NCBI GenBank assembly: GCA_031553775.1
Contig: JAVBLA010000068.1
Location: forward strand, 1 to 37,313
Direction of reading: 5' to 3'
Source: JAISFI01 sp031553775
Lineage (GTDB): Bacteria; Bacteroidota; Bacteroidia; Bacteroidales; Azobacteroidaceae
Length of the DNA: 37,313 nt
The position numbers and the translations under genes were made by a program. The first letter of the stretch is position 1; every line of letters begins with the position of its first letter. Of the stretch, positions 18,967-28,805 are shown piece after piece. The notes under the pieces were generated by a model. It ran no database searches and was not told where the DNA came from. It saw nothing but the letters and a program-made list of their open reading frames with translations.

Positions 18967-20190
18967 TTATTTTACGGCTACCTTTACTATTTGATTACCT
19001 GCCTTTACAATATAAATTCCGGCAGGAAGAGTTTGATCTGCATGAACCGGGTATCCGGTAACAGTATAAACCTGATACTCGGAAACACCCTCCACTATAA
19101 TAGATCCGTTTTGGGCAAATGCTTTGATGGAATTTACCGGGTCTGTATCAAGACCGCTTCCTCCACTGCTGACTGTGATTGTACCTGTAATACAAGTCAC
19201 TTTGCTTGTACTTGTAACAGAAGGGTTACTCATTTCTACAGTATAAACTCCTGTATTCAAAAAACGGATAATTCCTTCTGAAATGGAATAATCCACATCT
19301 TTAGTCGCATCTGTACTTCCTTTTTTAACCAGGAAAACGGTAACATTTCCTCCTATGGATGCCTGGGAGCTTAAATCCAGGTTTTCTCCGGTTGTCATAC
19401 TCTTTTCGTTGAATAACACCGATTGTTGTGTTCCGAAGTCACAAATATTTTTACTGATCTTTTGAGTGATCGCATATAAATCTGTCAGGAGAAACCGGTT
19501 CCCCTGAATTTCCAGCCATTCTAATTTGGTACTATTGCCGGGAAGTGTTATCGACGACAAGTTCCCGTCTTTACACATAATATATTTCAGGTTCGTATTG
19601 GTAGAAAGGTCCAGGGATGTCAGTTTGCCATACTCGCAATACAGTTGTTGTAAATTCAGGTTTTTGGAAAGGTCCACCGAAGTAAACGGATTTTCTGAAA
19701 TAAAAGCCTCTGTTAAATTAGTATTTTTACTCAGGTCTATATTTCCTATGTTATTAGACGAACAATCAAGGAATGTCAGGCCGGTATTGGCCGACAGGTT
19801 CAATGATGTTATTTTGTTTTCGGAACAAGTAATAGACTTCAATCCGGTATGTCCGGAGGCATCTAAAGCTGTAAGGTTCTTATTGATGATTGTAAATCCG
19901 GTGATTCTGGAAGATACCGAACAATAGAATTTCACTGTACTTCCTTTCAAAGTGCCTTTTACGGTATTATTGATGCTATTGGCAAGATAACTTGATACCT
20001 GAGTCCCATCTCCCCAGTCGATGCTGATAGGATTGATATCGTAAGTACAGGACACATTAAATTCAAAATTGCCGGTATTGGAAGTGGTAAATTGGAATAA
20101 TTGAGCACTTGATGTGAAAGATACAAATTGTATCGGGAACAAAATCAGTAACAGACAAACTGTTTTTTTTAGAAAGTAGAACTGTTTCAT
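18967..20190 (-). CDS. Leucine-rich-repeat protein with T9SS sorting domain
   Basis: The 407-residue protein has a long signal peptide ending near TSSAQ. A small PKD-like stretch contains IDWGDGTQ. About seven repeats of about 21 residues follow, of the form LTxLDxSxNTxLxxLxC (residues about 105-230). Several carry a Cys at the same place (ITCSEN, FLDCSSN, LYCEYG, IMCKDG), resembling the Cys-ladder LRRs of internalin J. Then comes a beta domain (DYSISEGIIRFLNTGVYTVE) and a C-terminal T9SS-type tail (VEGVSEYQVYTVTG ... GIYIVKAGNQIVKVAVK). It should be displayed on the surface and bind protein or glycan; the ligand cannot be told. It lies antisense between the sigma gene and susC and may share their control. 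Confidence 0.85.
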   Translation of the reverse strand: MKQFYFLKKTVCLLLILFPIQFVSFTSSAQLFQFTTSNTGNFEFNVSCTYDINPISIDWGDGTQVSSYLANSINNTVKGTLKGSTVKFYCSVSSRITGFTIINKNLTALDASGHTGLKSITCSENKITSLNLSANTGLTFLDCSSNNIGNIDLSKNTNLTEAFISENPFTSVDLSKNLNLQQLYCEYGKLTSLDLSTNTNLKYIMCKDGNLSSITLPGNSTKLEWLEIQGNRFLLTDLYAITQKISKNICDFGTQQSVLFNEKSMTTGENLDLSSQASIGGNVTVFLVKKGSTDATKDVDYSISEGIIRFLNTGVYTVEMSNPSVTSTSKVTCITGTITVSSGGSGLDTDPVNSIKAFAQNGSIIVEGVSEYQVYTVTGYPVHADQTLPAGIYIVKAGNQIVKVAVK

Positions 20191-20233
20191 GATAATTAGA
20201 AATTAATGAATAAATAAAAAACCTTTACATATA

Positions 20234-20292
20234 TAATACAATTCATCTGACAACCTTACTAAAGATAGTCGCGATGAATTTGTCTTTTCAAA
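20234..20292 (-). promoter_or_regulatory. Divergent promoter region, LRR gene / susC
   Basis: On the minus strand, TTTG (20292-20289), a 21-base spacer and TATCTTTA (20267-20260, one mismatch to TAnnTTTG) form a likely promoter for the LRR gene. ATGAATTGTATTA (20246-20234) lies downstream of it and is identical to the sequence upstream of fecR. A related sequence in the opposite direction, GATGAATTTGT (about 20273-20283), faces susC. CAATTGTATAA lies nearer susC (20337-20347). No TAnnTTTG was found before susC, consistent with an ECF-type promoter there. Confidence 0.4.
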
Positions 20293-20408
20293 AAAATAAA
20301 AAAAATCTGCTTTATTGTTTAGTAACAATTTATTCTCAATTGTATAACTATTGAAGAGAGAAATTAGAAAAACACGAATTACTAATAATTAAATATGAAT
20401 AGCTTGAT

Positions 20409-23400
20409 ATGAAAAGCACAAAAAAGAAAAGTAGACAAGGGGCCTTTTGTTGCCTTAAATATTCTTTGTTCCTATTGGGAATTGTATTTTCCGGATATCT
20501 TCAGGCACAGAATGTAAGTCTTAACCTGAAAGATGCTCCTTTAGAAAATGTATTCAAGGAAATTAAAGCGCAAACCGATTTATCGGTAGTTTTTAACTCG
20601 AATGATGTAGATCCTAAAAAGAAAATTACTGTTAATGTGAGTAATAAACCGATAGAATCAGTATTGGACAATGTACTTTCTCAATCCAATCCGAATCTTA
20701 CCTATGTAATACAGGGTAGTTATATTGTGCTGTCACTCAAAACTCCGGAACCGGAAACTCAAACCAAAACCTCTCAAGGAGGGCGGAAAATCCAGGGTAC
20801 GGTTACCGATGTGAATGATGAGCCTTTAATCGGGGTTAGTATAAGGATAGGCGATACTACAACCGGAACAATCACGAATATAGATGGTGCGTTTAATCTG
20901 GATTTACCCGCAGGGAAAAGTGAACTGATTTTTTCTTATGTAGGGTATGTAACACAACATCTTAAAGTAGGGCCCAAATCAGATATGAAAGTCATCCTGA
21001 AAGAAGACGGACATGTGTTGAGTGAAGTGGTGGTGACGGCTATGGGTATCGAGAAAAAAGCAGAATCATTGGTGTATTCTACTCAGATTGTCGGTGCTCA
21101 GGATTTGGTACGGATCAAAGAAACCAATGTCGTAAATTCGTTACAAGGTAAAGTTTCCGGGATGACGGTTACCCCTAATGCAGGGGGAGCTGGCTCTGCT
21201 TCTAAAGTGTTATTGCGTGGAAATAGATCTATCATGGGAGAGAATGGGGCCTTGATTGTGTTGGATGGGATTCCATTGACAAATACAGTATCTGATCCTT
21301 TTAATCCGACAGGTGGAGGTGGATACAACATGGCTTATTCTGCAAGACGAGAAGGTTCAGATCCTTTATCTACAATTAGTCCGGACGATATTGAAAATAT
21401 TACCGTGTTAAAGGGTGCTAATGCTGCAGCTTTGTATGGACATGAAGCCGGTCGAGGAGTAGTTATTATTAATACGAAAAAAGGAAGAAAAGGCTCCGTG
21501 CGGATTGATGTTTCCAGCAACTCTTTGTTTGAAACGCCATTAATGTTACCTAAACTTCAGAATACATTCGGAGCAAATATTATTGATGGTAATCTTTCCG
21601 GACAATCCTGGGGAAAGCGGATTGATCAACAAACTTCGGAAGAAAATGCAATTTTGGGAGTTTCCTCTGGAGTTGGAAATGATATCCGGGATTTTTTTAA
21701 TACCGGAATGAATTATAATAATTCCATTGCATTGAGCGGAGGATCTGAAAAAGTACAATCTTACTTTTCATATAATAATGTGTATTCGGAAGGAATGATT
21801 CCTGAAAATAAATTGGAAAGAAGCAGTTTTTTCTTTAGACAGGCTTATAATCTTTTCAATGATAAGTTAAAATTGGATGTGTCGGGAAACTATATTTATC
21901 AGAAGTCACATAATCCGGGAAGTGGAGGAACTGTATATAATCCGTTGTATAATTTGTATCTGGCGCCCCGTAATATTGATATGGCTTATTACCAGAAGAA
22001 TATAGAGGCTCCCGGAACATGGAAGTCAAATCTACAGAAAATCACTCCGCTTTATGATCCAAAAACCAGCATAACGCCACCTCCTAAAGATGATACAAAT
22101 TGGTTGTCTGGTCCACAGCAAGTTTGGTTTCAAGGAAGGAATGTTCCGGCGGCCAATAATCCGTATTGGTTAGTGAACAGGGTGCAGTCAGATGAGTTAT
22201 TTGCACGTGTGTATGGTGCATTTAAAGCAAACTACCAAATCAATGACTTGTTCGATATTCAAGGCCGTTTCAATTATCAACGGGTAGATGTTGATGGAGG
22301 AGCAAAAAAATACGCAACTACAGTAGGGGTCACCGGAGAGTATATAGACCGGGGTGATTATGGTGTTACCAATAATCATATAGATGAATTAGTCGCAGAT
22401 GGAATGCTTAGCTATAAACAAACCTTTGCAAAAGATTTTGGTATCACAGCGAATGCTGGGGGGTATCTGAAGAAAAAAAATGAAGAGAGAGTATGGATGT
22501 ATACCGGAGGTCCTTCTAATTCAACAGTATTTTCCAAAGTAGAAGATCTGCCAACATCTATCAATGTGTTTCAGACTAATGTATCTGCTTCAGCAACAAC
22601 AGATTACAAGACTTATAGCCATTGGATAAAAGCTCTTTATGGAACAGCTCAGTTTAGTTATAGAAATTTTGCATACATAGATGGAAGTTATAGGATCGAC
22701 TGGGATAGAGCAATGGATCAACCATCCATTACAGAGAAAAGAGGCAAATCGTGGTACGACTACTGGTCGATTGGAGGAAATGTATTGATTAATGAGCTGG
22801 TGAAAATCAATAATGTCAATCAGTTAAAATGGCGCTTATCTTTCGGGATAGTAGCTAATCCTCTTCCTAACCTTAAATATGATGCTCAGGAATACGATCC
22901 GGCTACCGGAAGAATTAAACCGGCTGCACGTTGGGAGTTTGATAATCCGCAGCCGGAAGAATTGCAAACCTGGGAAACCGGTATTGACTTGTCGATGTTT
23001 AATAACAAATTAGTGATGGATTTGACATTCTATAATTCAAATCTATACAATCAATATCTTGAGTTTCCAACTGTTGTCGGAATCCAAAAACCTATCAATA
23101 CAGGACAATTGCGCAATCGAGGTGTGGAAGCGTCAATTACCTACTATGCAATAAATTTGGATAAGTTCGCATGGAAGACAGGAGTGAACTTTTCCTATAA
23201 TGAAAATAAAATCATAAAAACTTATCAGGACAGAGACGATATCTATATTGGAATCGGTGTTTCTGATAACCTGCGTGTGAAGTTTATCCCCGGAGGTTCT
23301 TATGGAGATATCTATGCAAAAGACTTTTCAAGGAAAGCGATTTTTCATGTGGAAAAAGACAGGGAAAAAGGTATTATGGATAGTCAGGTAGGGGATATAT

Positions 23401-23993
23401 TATTGGGAGAGGATGGTACGCCTACGTTAGATTCGAATGGCGGGCATAGTGTATTTCTTGGTAATGTTAACTCAAAAGTGCATTTTGGATGGAACAATAC
23501 ATTTTCTTACAAAGATCTTAGCCTGTATTTACTGATTGATGGAAAAATAGGAGGGAAGGTAATCTCTTTTACAGAAGCTCATCTTGATATGTATGGTGTT
23601 TCTCAGCGTTCTGCAGATGCCCGGTTGACAGGACTTACTACCATAGTTCAAGGAGAAGAAGTACCGGCAGTAGTGATGCCGGATGGTAAATTAGCAGGAG
23701 CTTATCAATACTATTATTCAATAGGTGCAGCTATTTTCCCCTCGGAATATACATATGATGCAACTAATTTGCGTATGCGGGAAATGTCATTGGGTTATAC
23801 TTTCAGGAATCTGTTTGGAATGTCCAAAGACTTGAATGTGTCATTGATCGCACGTAATCTTTTCTTTATTTATAAAGACTGTCCGGTAGATCCGGATATC
23901 TCATTATCTACTCAAAATGGTCTGAGTGGAGTTGATATTTTCAGCTATCCTACTTCCCGCTCCTTCGGTGTAAATCTAAAAATGACTTTCTAA
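20409..23993 (+). CDS. SusC-like TonB-dependent receptor with STN signalling domain
   Basis: The 1,194-residue product takes up a bound glycan across the outer membrane using TonB energy. The signal peptide ends at LQAQ (residue 34). An STN domain follows at about 35-110 (LNLKDAPLENVFKEIKAQT), the part that signals to FecR. Next is a carboxypeptidase-D-like regulatory domain (about 127-200, IQGTVTDVNDEPLIGVSIRI) and a TonB-box-like SEVVVTAMGI. The plug shows LQGKVSGMTVT, VLLRGNRS and LIVLDGIPL, and ALYGHEAGRGVVIINTKKG ends it. The 22-strand-type barrel finishes SFGVNLKMTF, with the terminal Phe typical of the family. susD follows after 21 bases. The STN domain supports regulation by the nearby sigma/FecR pair. 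Confidence 0.95.
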   Translation: MKSTKKKSRQGAFCCLKYSLFLLGIVFSGYLQAQNVSLNLKDAPLENVFKEIKAQTDLSVVFNSNDVDPKKKITVNVSNKPIESVLDNVLSQSNPNLTYVIQGSYIVLSLKTPEPETQTKTSQGGRKIQGTVTDVNDEPLIGVSIRIGDTTTGTITNIDGAFNLDLPAGKSELIFSYVGYVTQHLKVGPKSDMKVILKEDGHVLSEVVVTAMGIEKKAESLVYSTQIVGAQDLVRIKETNVVNSLQGKVSGMTVTPNAGGAGSASKVLLRGNRSIMGENGALIVLDGIPLTNTVSDPFNPTGGGGYNMAYSARREGSDPLSTISPDDIENITVLKGANAAALYGHEAGRGVVIINTKKGRKGSVRIDVSSNSLFETPLMLPKLQNTFGANIIDGNLSGQSWGKRIDQQTSEENAILGVSSGVGNDIRDFFNTGMNYNNSIALSGGSEKVQSYFSYNNVYSEGMIPENKLERSSFFFRQAYNLFNDKLKLDVSGNYIYQKSHNPGSGGTVYNPLYNLYLAPRNIDMAYYQKNIEAPGTWKSNLQKITPLYDPKTSITPPPKDDTNWLSGPQQVWFQGRNVPAANNPYWLVNRVQSDELFARVYGAFKANYQINDLFDIQGRFNYQRVDVDGGAKKYATTVGVTGEYIDRGDYGVTNNHIDELVADGMLSYKQTFAKDFGITANAGGYLKKKNEERVWMYTGGPSNSTVFSKVEDLPTSINVFQTNVSASATTDYKTYSHWIKALYGTAQFSYRNFAYIDGSYRIDWDRAMDQPSITEKRGKSWYDYWSIGGNVLINELVKINNVNQLKWRLSFGIVANPLPNLKYDAQEYDPATGRIKPAARWEFDNPQPEELQTWETGIDLSMFNNKLVMDLTFYNSNLYNQYLEFPTVVGIQKPINTGQLRNRGVEASITYYAINLDKFAWKTGVNFSYNENKIIKTYQDRDDIYIGIGVSDNLRVKFIPGGSYGDIYAKDFSRKAIFHVEKDREKGIMDSQVGDILLGEDGTPTLDSNGGHSVFLGNVNSKVHFGWNNTFSYKDLSLYLLIDGKIGGKVISFTEAHLDMYGVSQRSADARLTGLTTIVQGEEVPAVVMPDGKLAGAYQYYYSIGAAIFPSEYTYDATNLRMREMSLGYTFRNLFGMSKDLNVSLIARNLFFIYKDCPVDPDISLSTQNGLSGVDIFSYPTSRSFGVNLKMTF

Positions 23994-24014
23994 AACAATT
24001 ATTATCTTATAATT

Positions 24015-25694
24015 ATGAAATATACAGTAAAAAAATGGATTGCGACTTCTATAGGGGTGTGGATATTATTTGCACTGGGATGTACCGACCATGTGGGAGA
24101 TGCTGAAATCAACCTGAAAACAGGATCTGCAACATCTGTTGCTGATGTGGAAACGGCAGAAGGGATGCTGAAAGATGCTATGTATAGAATACACGATAGT
24201 GGAGAACATCAGTATCAGTATCAGTTTAATCTGCATGTGGATAATTATGCCGGATATTTGTGTGTGGGGAATGCATTACAAGGTCGTCTACCATCTACTT
24301 ATTTTCGAAACCCGGATTTTGAGGCTGGTCCCAAAAGTAGTATGTTGCTGCTTACCAGAGGAGTGGTTCCTGTGATGAATTCGGCTGATACTTTGGGAGT
24401 CCCTGAATTGGGAGCTATCGCCAGTATCATGTTCAATTTTGCCGCTTCGGAATGTGTAGATGCTTATGGTCCGTTGCCTTACTTTGCTTACCGGAATCTA
24501 CAGGAAGATCCTCCGGTGGTATATGATAAGGTGAGTGTTGTATATAAAACTATCCTGAGTGAACTTGAGAAAGCACAAAAATTATTAGCCGATGTGTCTC
24601 AGGAGGTATTGTCTGATCCGGTCAGGAGTGAGAGATTAAAGCGTTTAGATAAAATATGTCAGGGAAATTTGGACAATTGGAGGCTATTTGCCAATTCTCT
24701 TCGAATGCGTTTAGCTATGAGATTGGTTAAAGTTGAACCTGAATTTGCAAGAACGGAATTTGAGAATGCATATTATGATGGAGTATTGGGAAATGCCAAC
24801 GACCCGAATATCGAACTTGATTTAGGAGGAGGAAGACATCCATTGTATGTAATCAGTGTATTATGGTACGACAGCCGCTTGAATGCTTCCTTGGAAACCA
24901 TTATGAAAAGATACGATCATCCTTTGTTGGAGTATTGGTTTACAAAGGTAGCTCCGGGATTTAAAAATAAAGAAAATGTAGTTGTTGTGCAGACTGATAA
25001 CGTTTTTGCTGGAATCCGTTCGGGGACATCAGTGCCACATAAAGAAAACAGAATGGATACCTATCTGCAATATTCGGCGCTCAACTCGCTTGCTTTTGGA
25101 TCAAGAAATATAGCAATATTCAAGGCTAGTGAGGCTCTTTTTCTGTGTGCAGAAGCTAAACTCAGGGGATGGAATATTGGAGCAACTACAGCACAAGACT
25201 ATTATCAAAGGGCCATCAGGAGAGCTTTTACCGATGAAGGAAAAGCAGAATCGGATGCGAATGATTATATGAAGCTGGAAGCTCCTTTAGATATAACTTA
25301 TCACGATCTGTACGATTCTGCAAACGATTATGATCAGAATATGGTTCAGGTAGGCGTTCGCTGGCTCGCTACTTTGACACAGGAAGAACATCTGGAGCAG
25401 ATTATTACACAAAAATATATAGCAAACTTTCCTTTGGGGATGGAGGCTTGGTCTGAATTCCGCCGCACAGGTTATCCGCGTTTGATACCGGTGGTATATG
25501 ATGCCGGAGATAACTCAGTACCTACTGGTGATCATATTCGCAGAATGCCTTTCCCAAAAGGAGGATCGGTGAAAATGGATGATATTACAAACTCTGCCAT
25601 TCCTGCTTTGAGAGAAGAAGATAGCAGCGGTTATGGTATGGATGTGCAAGGAGCCCGCCTCTGGTGGGACAGAAAAGACAAAGGTAATTTCTAA
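24015..25694 (+). CDS. SusD/RagB-family surface glycan-binding lipoprotein
   Basis: SusD proteins sit as a lid on their SusC partner and bind the substrate glycan. The 559-residue product has a lipoprotein signal with the modified Cys at residue 23 (ILFALGC|TDH). Family-typical stretches include ECVDAYGPLPYF, LRMRLAMRL, ASEALFLCAEAKLRG and AWSEFRRTGYPRL. The C-terminus RLWWDRKDKGNF resembles the SusD_2 (RagB) subgroup. It is in an operon with susC upstream and GH85 downstream (42 bases). The bound sugar cannot be read from sequence; the GH85 neighbour suggests an N-glycan fragment. Confidence 0.93.
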   Translation: MKYTVKKWIATSIGVWILFALGCTDHVGDAEINLKTGSATSVADVETAEGMLKDAMYRIHDSGEHQYQYQFNLHVDNYAGYLCVGNALQGRLPSTYFRNPDFEAGPKSSMLLLTRGVVPVMNSADTLGVPELGAIASIMFNFAASECVDAYGPLPYFAYRNLQEDPPVVYDKVSVVYKTILSELEKAQKLLADVSQEVLSDPVRSERLKRLDKICQGNLDNWRLFANSLRMRLAMRLVKVEPEFARTEFENAYYDGVLGNANDPNIELDLGGGRHPLYVISVLWYDSRLNASLETIMKRYDHPLLEYWFTKVAPGFKNKENVVVVQTDNVFAGIRSGTSVPHKENRMDTYLQYSALNSLAFGSRNIAIFKASEALFLCAEAKLRGWNIGATTAQDYYQRAIRRAFTDEGKAESDANDYMKLEAPLDITYHDLYDSANDYDQNMVQVGVRWLATLTQEEHLEQIITQKYIANFPLGMEAWSEFRRTGYPRLIPVVYDAGDNSVPTGDHIRRMPFPKGGSVKMDDITNSAIPALREEDSSGYGMDVQGARLWWDRKDKGNF

Positions 25695-25736
25695 TAATTA
25701 ATGAATAAGGTGTTTAATAATTTAATGTAACAAATC

Positions 25737-28700
25737 ATGAAAAAGACAATTTACTATTTATTGGTAGTATTGATGTTTCTCGGAAGTAATGTGAAAGCAG
25801 AATCGCCAACGGCATCTACAAAAGTGTATGATTTTGATAATTTCGGTTTTATGGACATGCTTGAGCTATTCTATCAGGCTAAGCAAGAAGGCCGGAACTA
25901 TCCAACCAAAGAACAGATCCGGAATAAATTCGGTTATGATATGGAATTTGCCCGTTCACACACTAAGCTGGCTCCAACAATTAAGAATCAGGCTACACAG
26001 GTGGATCCGAATATCAATCCGGAACGGAAATTATGGATGAATGTTCCTCTGGGAACCGGATCTCCTAATGGTGGTTATCCTTCTTCCAATTGGAACGATG
26101 ATACCTATACCGGTTGGAACTATACGTATCTGATGGGGGCATGGAACCATACGTTCTTCCAGGTGCCCGGATGTAATGTGAGTGCGGCGCATAAACATGG
26201 TACAAGTATGCTGAGTGGAATGAAGTTTTTTGATACTGCAGCTGCAAAAACGGAGTGGTTAGCTAAAATCATGGTAAAGGAAGGATCGGAATATAAATAT
26301 GCCGAACCCCTTATCAATCTGTTGATGTATATGGGAAGCGATGGAATTAACTATAACTGGGAACCTTCTTCCGGGTATAATGGGGCTGATCTTCTTGCTT
26401 TCCATAAAAGACTACATCAATTTGCACAAGAAAAAAACTTCACTAATTTTTATACGGGATTCTATACCAATATAAGTGAGTTAGGAACCTCTCTTAAAAA
26501 CAATTATTATAGTACTGATGGAGTGCCTGTATTCAATGCCTTGATGCTGAACTATACCCGTACCCAGGGAGACTTTCCTACGTCGACATCAGTCGCTACC
26601 ACAGTAAATAATGCAAAAACATACAATCCTAACGGTACTACGGATGGAGTTTATGTTAGTGGTTGGATTGTTACGCTGAAAAAAGACTGGCCGGCATTAT
26701 CCGGAACCGTACAGAATCAAGCCAATATTTGTTTGTGGGGTGAGCATGGAAAATGCCGTTTATGGGATTTTGCCCGTGGTGAGTGGGACTATGGTGTACA
26801 GGAAGACTACCAGGAACGTACCGACCGTTTTTTTAGTGGTGGAAACAGGAATCCGGCCAATCGTCCGACTCCGATTACAGGAAATACAGCTCCTATTGCT
26901 AGTTGGGATCCGGATGGAACTACTCCGGCTATGCATAATTTCCATGGTTTGTCTACTTTCATTGCAGAACGTTCTGCCATTATCGGAAAACTTCCTTTTG
27001 TAACTAATTTTACTTTGGGTAATGGTCCCAGGTATCACTATAAAGGTAAAAAAACATTCAATGAATGGTATAATATGGGGAATCAGGATTATCAGCCTAC
27101 TTACCGCTGGTTGGTTTATGAAGCCAATACGAAAACGGTTTCTACTGCCATTCAACCCAAATTTACACACATGGATGCCTATACGGGAGGTTCTGTTATT
27201 GAATTGAATGGACAGGTTACTCAGACAGGTACGGATATTATTCTATATCGTACGGAATTGGAAGTGAGTTCGTCTAATCCGACGGCAACCGTAGCCTTCA
27301 AAATGGTTGAAAAACCAGCTGGTACGCCGACTAATTTGTCTCTGATATTGAAAACAAATAAATCAGGTGACGGCTGGATGGAGTATTCTATCGGAAATAT
27401 TCGCCAGTTTGCCTGGGATGCTGTATCATTCCCTATTTCAGGACTGAGTACCGGAGATACCATTAAGCAGATCGGTTTCCGGGTAAAAGGAGAAGAATCG
27501 GCTTATAGTATCTATTTGGGCGAATTGAAATTGATGGATGACCGCAAGGTATCGGTTGAAGCTCCGGTTAATGTGATGGCGGAAGTAAAAGAAGAAACCA
27601 CTTCCTCTATGACAGTCAAAATGAACTGGGAAATGAATGCTATGGCGGGTGTAACGCCGGAACGCCAGGATTTCGGATTGATCTATAATCATGAAGTGAA
27701 TGTGGATCATTTTGAAATATTCTATAAAAATGGAGAAAACGGAGACGTGAAACTGGTGGGCAAATCAAATACATGGTCTCATCTTATCGGAAAGATACGG
27801 TTTGCAGATGATGAAGTTGCCGGTACTTATGAAGATCCTTATGTAGGAGTGCGAGCTGTTTCTGTTGACTTGCAGACCTATTCTGAACCGGTATGGATCC
27901 AGGTGCATCGCGCCGATCCTTTGGATTTGCCAACTAAGGTTATCGATACATATTGTGAGTCTAATTGTCCGGGAGCTAGTTCCAATAATGTCCGCTGGTT
28001 GAAATCAGTAACCACTACAGGGGCTGAAGTTAACCTGAATTATTCAGCTTCTGCTCCGGTATCAGATGGTAGCAATTATGTTAATTATACCCACCGCCCG
28101 ATGACGGCCAGACAAGGTTCTACCTTTGAGTTCAAGTTTGTTGGATATAATTCCGGAACCGGTGATGGTCTTCGTTATTGTTTTGCCAATGCTTATGTAG
28201 ACTGGGATGGAAACGGCGCATTTATTCCGAGTACAGGCGAATTGGTGTTTAGCCTTGGAACTCCTTCTGCTGCAACGGCTGCTTTGGAAGCTCCCGCCGG
28301 AGTAACCCAAAGTTTTACAGTTCCTGAGAATGCAACTCCTGGCCCAACTCGTTTGCGTTTGGTATTCCAGGATGCCTGGGTATCCCAGTTCTCACCTTGT
28401 GGTGCAACTACCAAAGGATTTACCATCGACTTTACGGTTAATATCGTTGGCGATAATCCTGGAAATCCTGCGAAAGATTACCGAGACACAGGTGCACCGG
28501 AAGAACCCGAAAAAATACATACGGGAATGGATAAGTATATTTACACTCCTGGTGCTTCCCGCTTCTACCCGAATCCAGCAAAAGACATCATCTATTTTGA
28601 CAATACGGATAAAGTAATGGTGTATTCAGTCAATGGATCATTGGTACACGTACAAGACGGAGGTGTGACTACTATGAACGTAGCTAATTTATCGAAAGGC

Positions 28701-28763
28701 GTTTATATTGTTAAAATGGTTTCAGGAAGTGTAATCCGTAATCAGAAATTGATCAAGGAATAA
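25737..28763 (+). CDS. GH85 endo-beta-N-acetylglucosaminidase with GEVED and T9SS domains
   Basis: GH85 enzymes cut between the two core GlcNAc residues of N-glycans, through an oxazoline intermediate. The signal peptide ends at VKA (residue 21). The catalytic barrel covers about 90-460. The motif SDGINYNWE places the oxazoline-stabilising Asn at N207 and the acid/base Glu at E209, matching the family's N-x-E. Another family stretch is LPFVTNFTLGNGPRYHYKG followed by QDYQPTYRW. Beta-sandwich domains cover about 470-725. A GEVED domain (about 739-904, with VDWDGNGAF) and a T9SS tail (FYPNPAKDIIYF ... KGVYIVKMVSG) complete 1,008 residues. The enzyme is expected on the cell surface or released, feeding SusC/SusD. 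Exact glycan preference is unknown. Confidence 0.88.
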   Translation: MKKTIYYLLVVLMFLGSNVKAESPTASTKVYDFDNFGFMDMLELFYQAKQEGRNYPTKEQIRNKFGYDMEFARSHTKLAPTIKNQATQVDPNINPERKLWMNVPLGTGSPNGGYPSSNWNDDTYTGWNYTYLMGAWNHTFFQVPGCNVSAAHKHGTSMLSGMKFFDTAAAKTEWLAKIMVKEGSEYKYAEPLINLLMYMGSDGINYNWEPSSGYNGADLLAFHKRLHQFAQEKNFTNFYTGFYTNISELGTSLKNNYYSTDGVPVFNALMLNYTRTQGDFPTSTSVATTVNNAKTYNPNGTTDGVYVSGWIVTLKKDWPALSGTVQNQANICLWGEHGKCRLWDFARGEWDYGVQEDYQERTDRFFSGGNRNPANRPTPITGNTAPIASWDPDGTTPAMHNFHGLSTFIAERSAIIGKLPFVTNFTLGNGPRYHYKGKKTFNEWYNMGNQDYQPTYRWLVYEANTKTVSTAIQPKFTHMDAYTGGSVIELNGQVTQTGTDIILYRTELEVSSSNPTATVAFKMVEKPAGTPTNLSLILKTNKSGDGWMEYSIGNIRQFAWDAVSFPISGLSTGDTIKQIGFRVKGEESAYSIYLGELKLMDDRKVSVEAPVNVMAEVKEETTSSMTVKMNWEMNAMAGVTPERQDFGLIYNHEVNVDHFEIFYKNGENGDVKLVGKSNTWSHLIGKIRFADDEVAGTYEDPYVGVRAVSVDLQTYSEPVWIQVHRADPLDLPTKVIDTYCESNCPGASSNNVRWLKSVTTTGAEVNLNYSASAPVSDGSNYVNYTHRPMTARQGSTFEFKFVGYNSGTGDGLRYCFANAYVDWDGNGAFIPSTGELVFSLGTPSAATAALEAPAGVTQSFTVPENATPGPTRLRLVFQDAWVSQFSPCGATTKGFTIDFTVNIVGDNPGNPAKDYRDTGAPEEPEKIHTGMDKYIYTPGASRFYPNPAKDIIYFDNTDKVMVYSVNGSLVHVQDGGVTTMNVANLSKGVYIVKMVSGSVIRNQKLIKE

Positions 28764-28805
28764 TTAACTTTCACAGATCAAAAGAAGAACATAAAATAGT
28801 GATCA

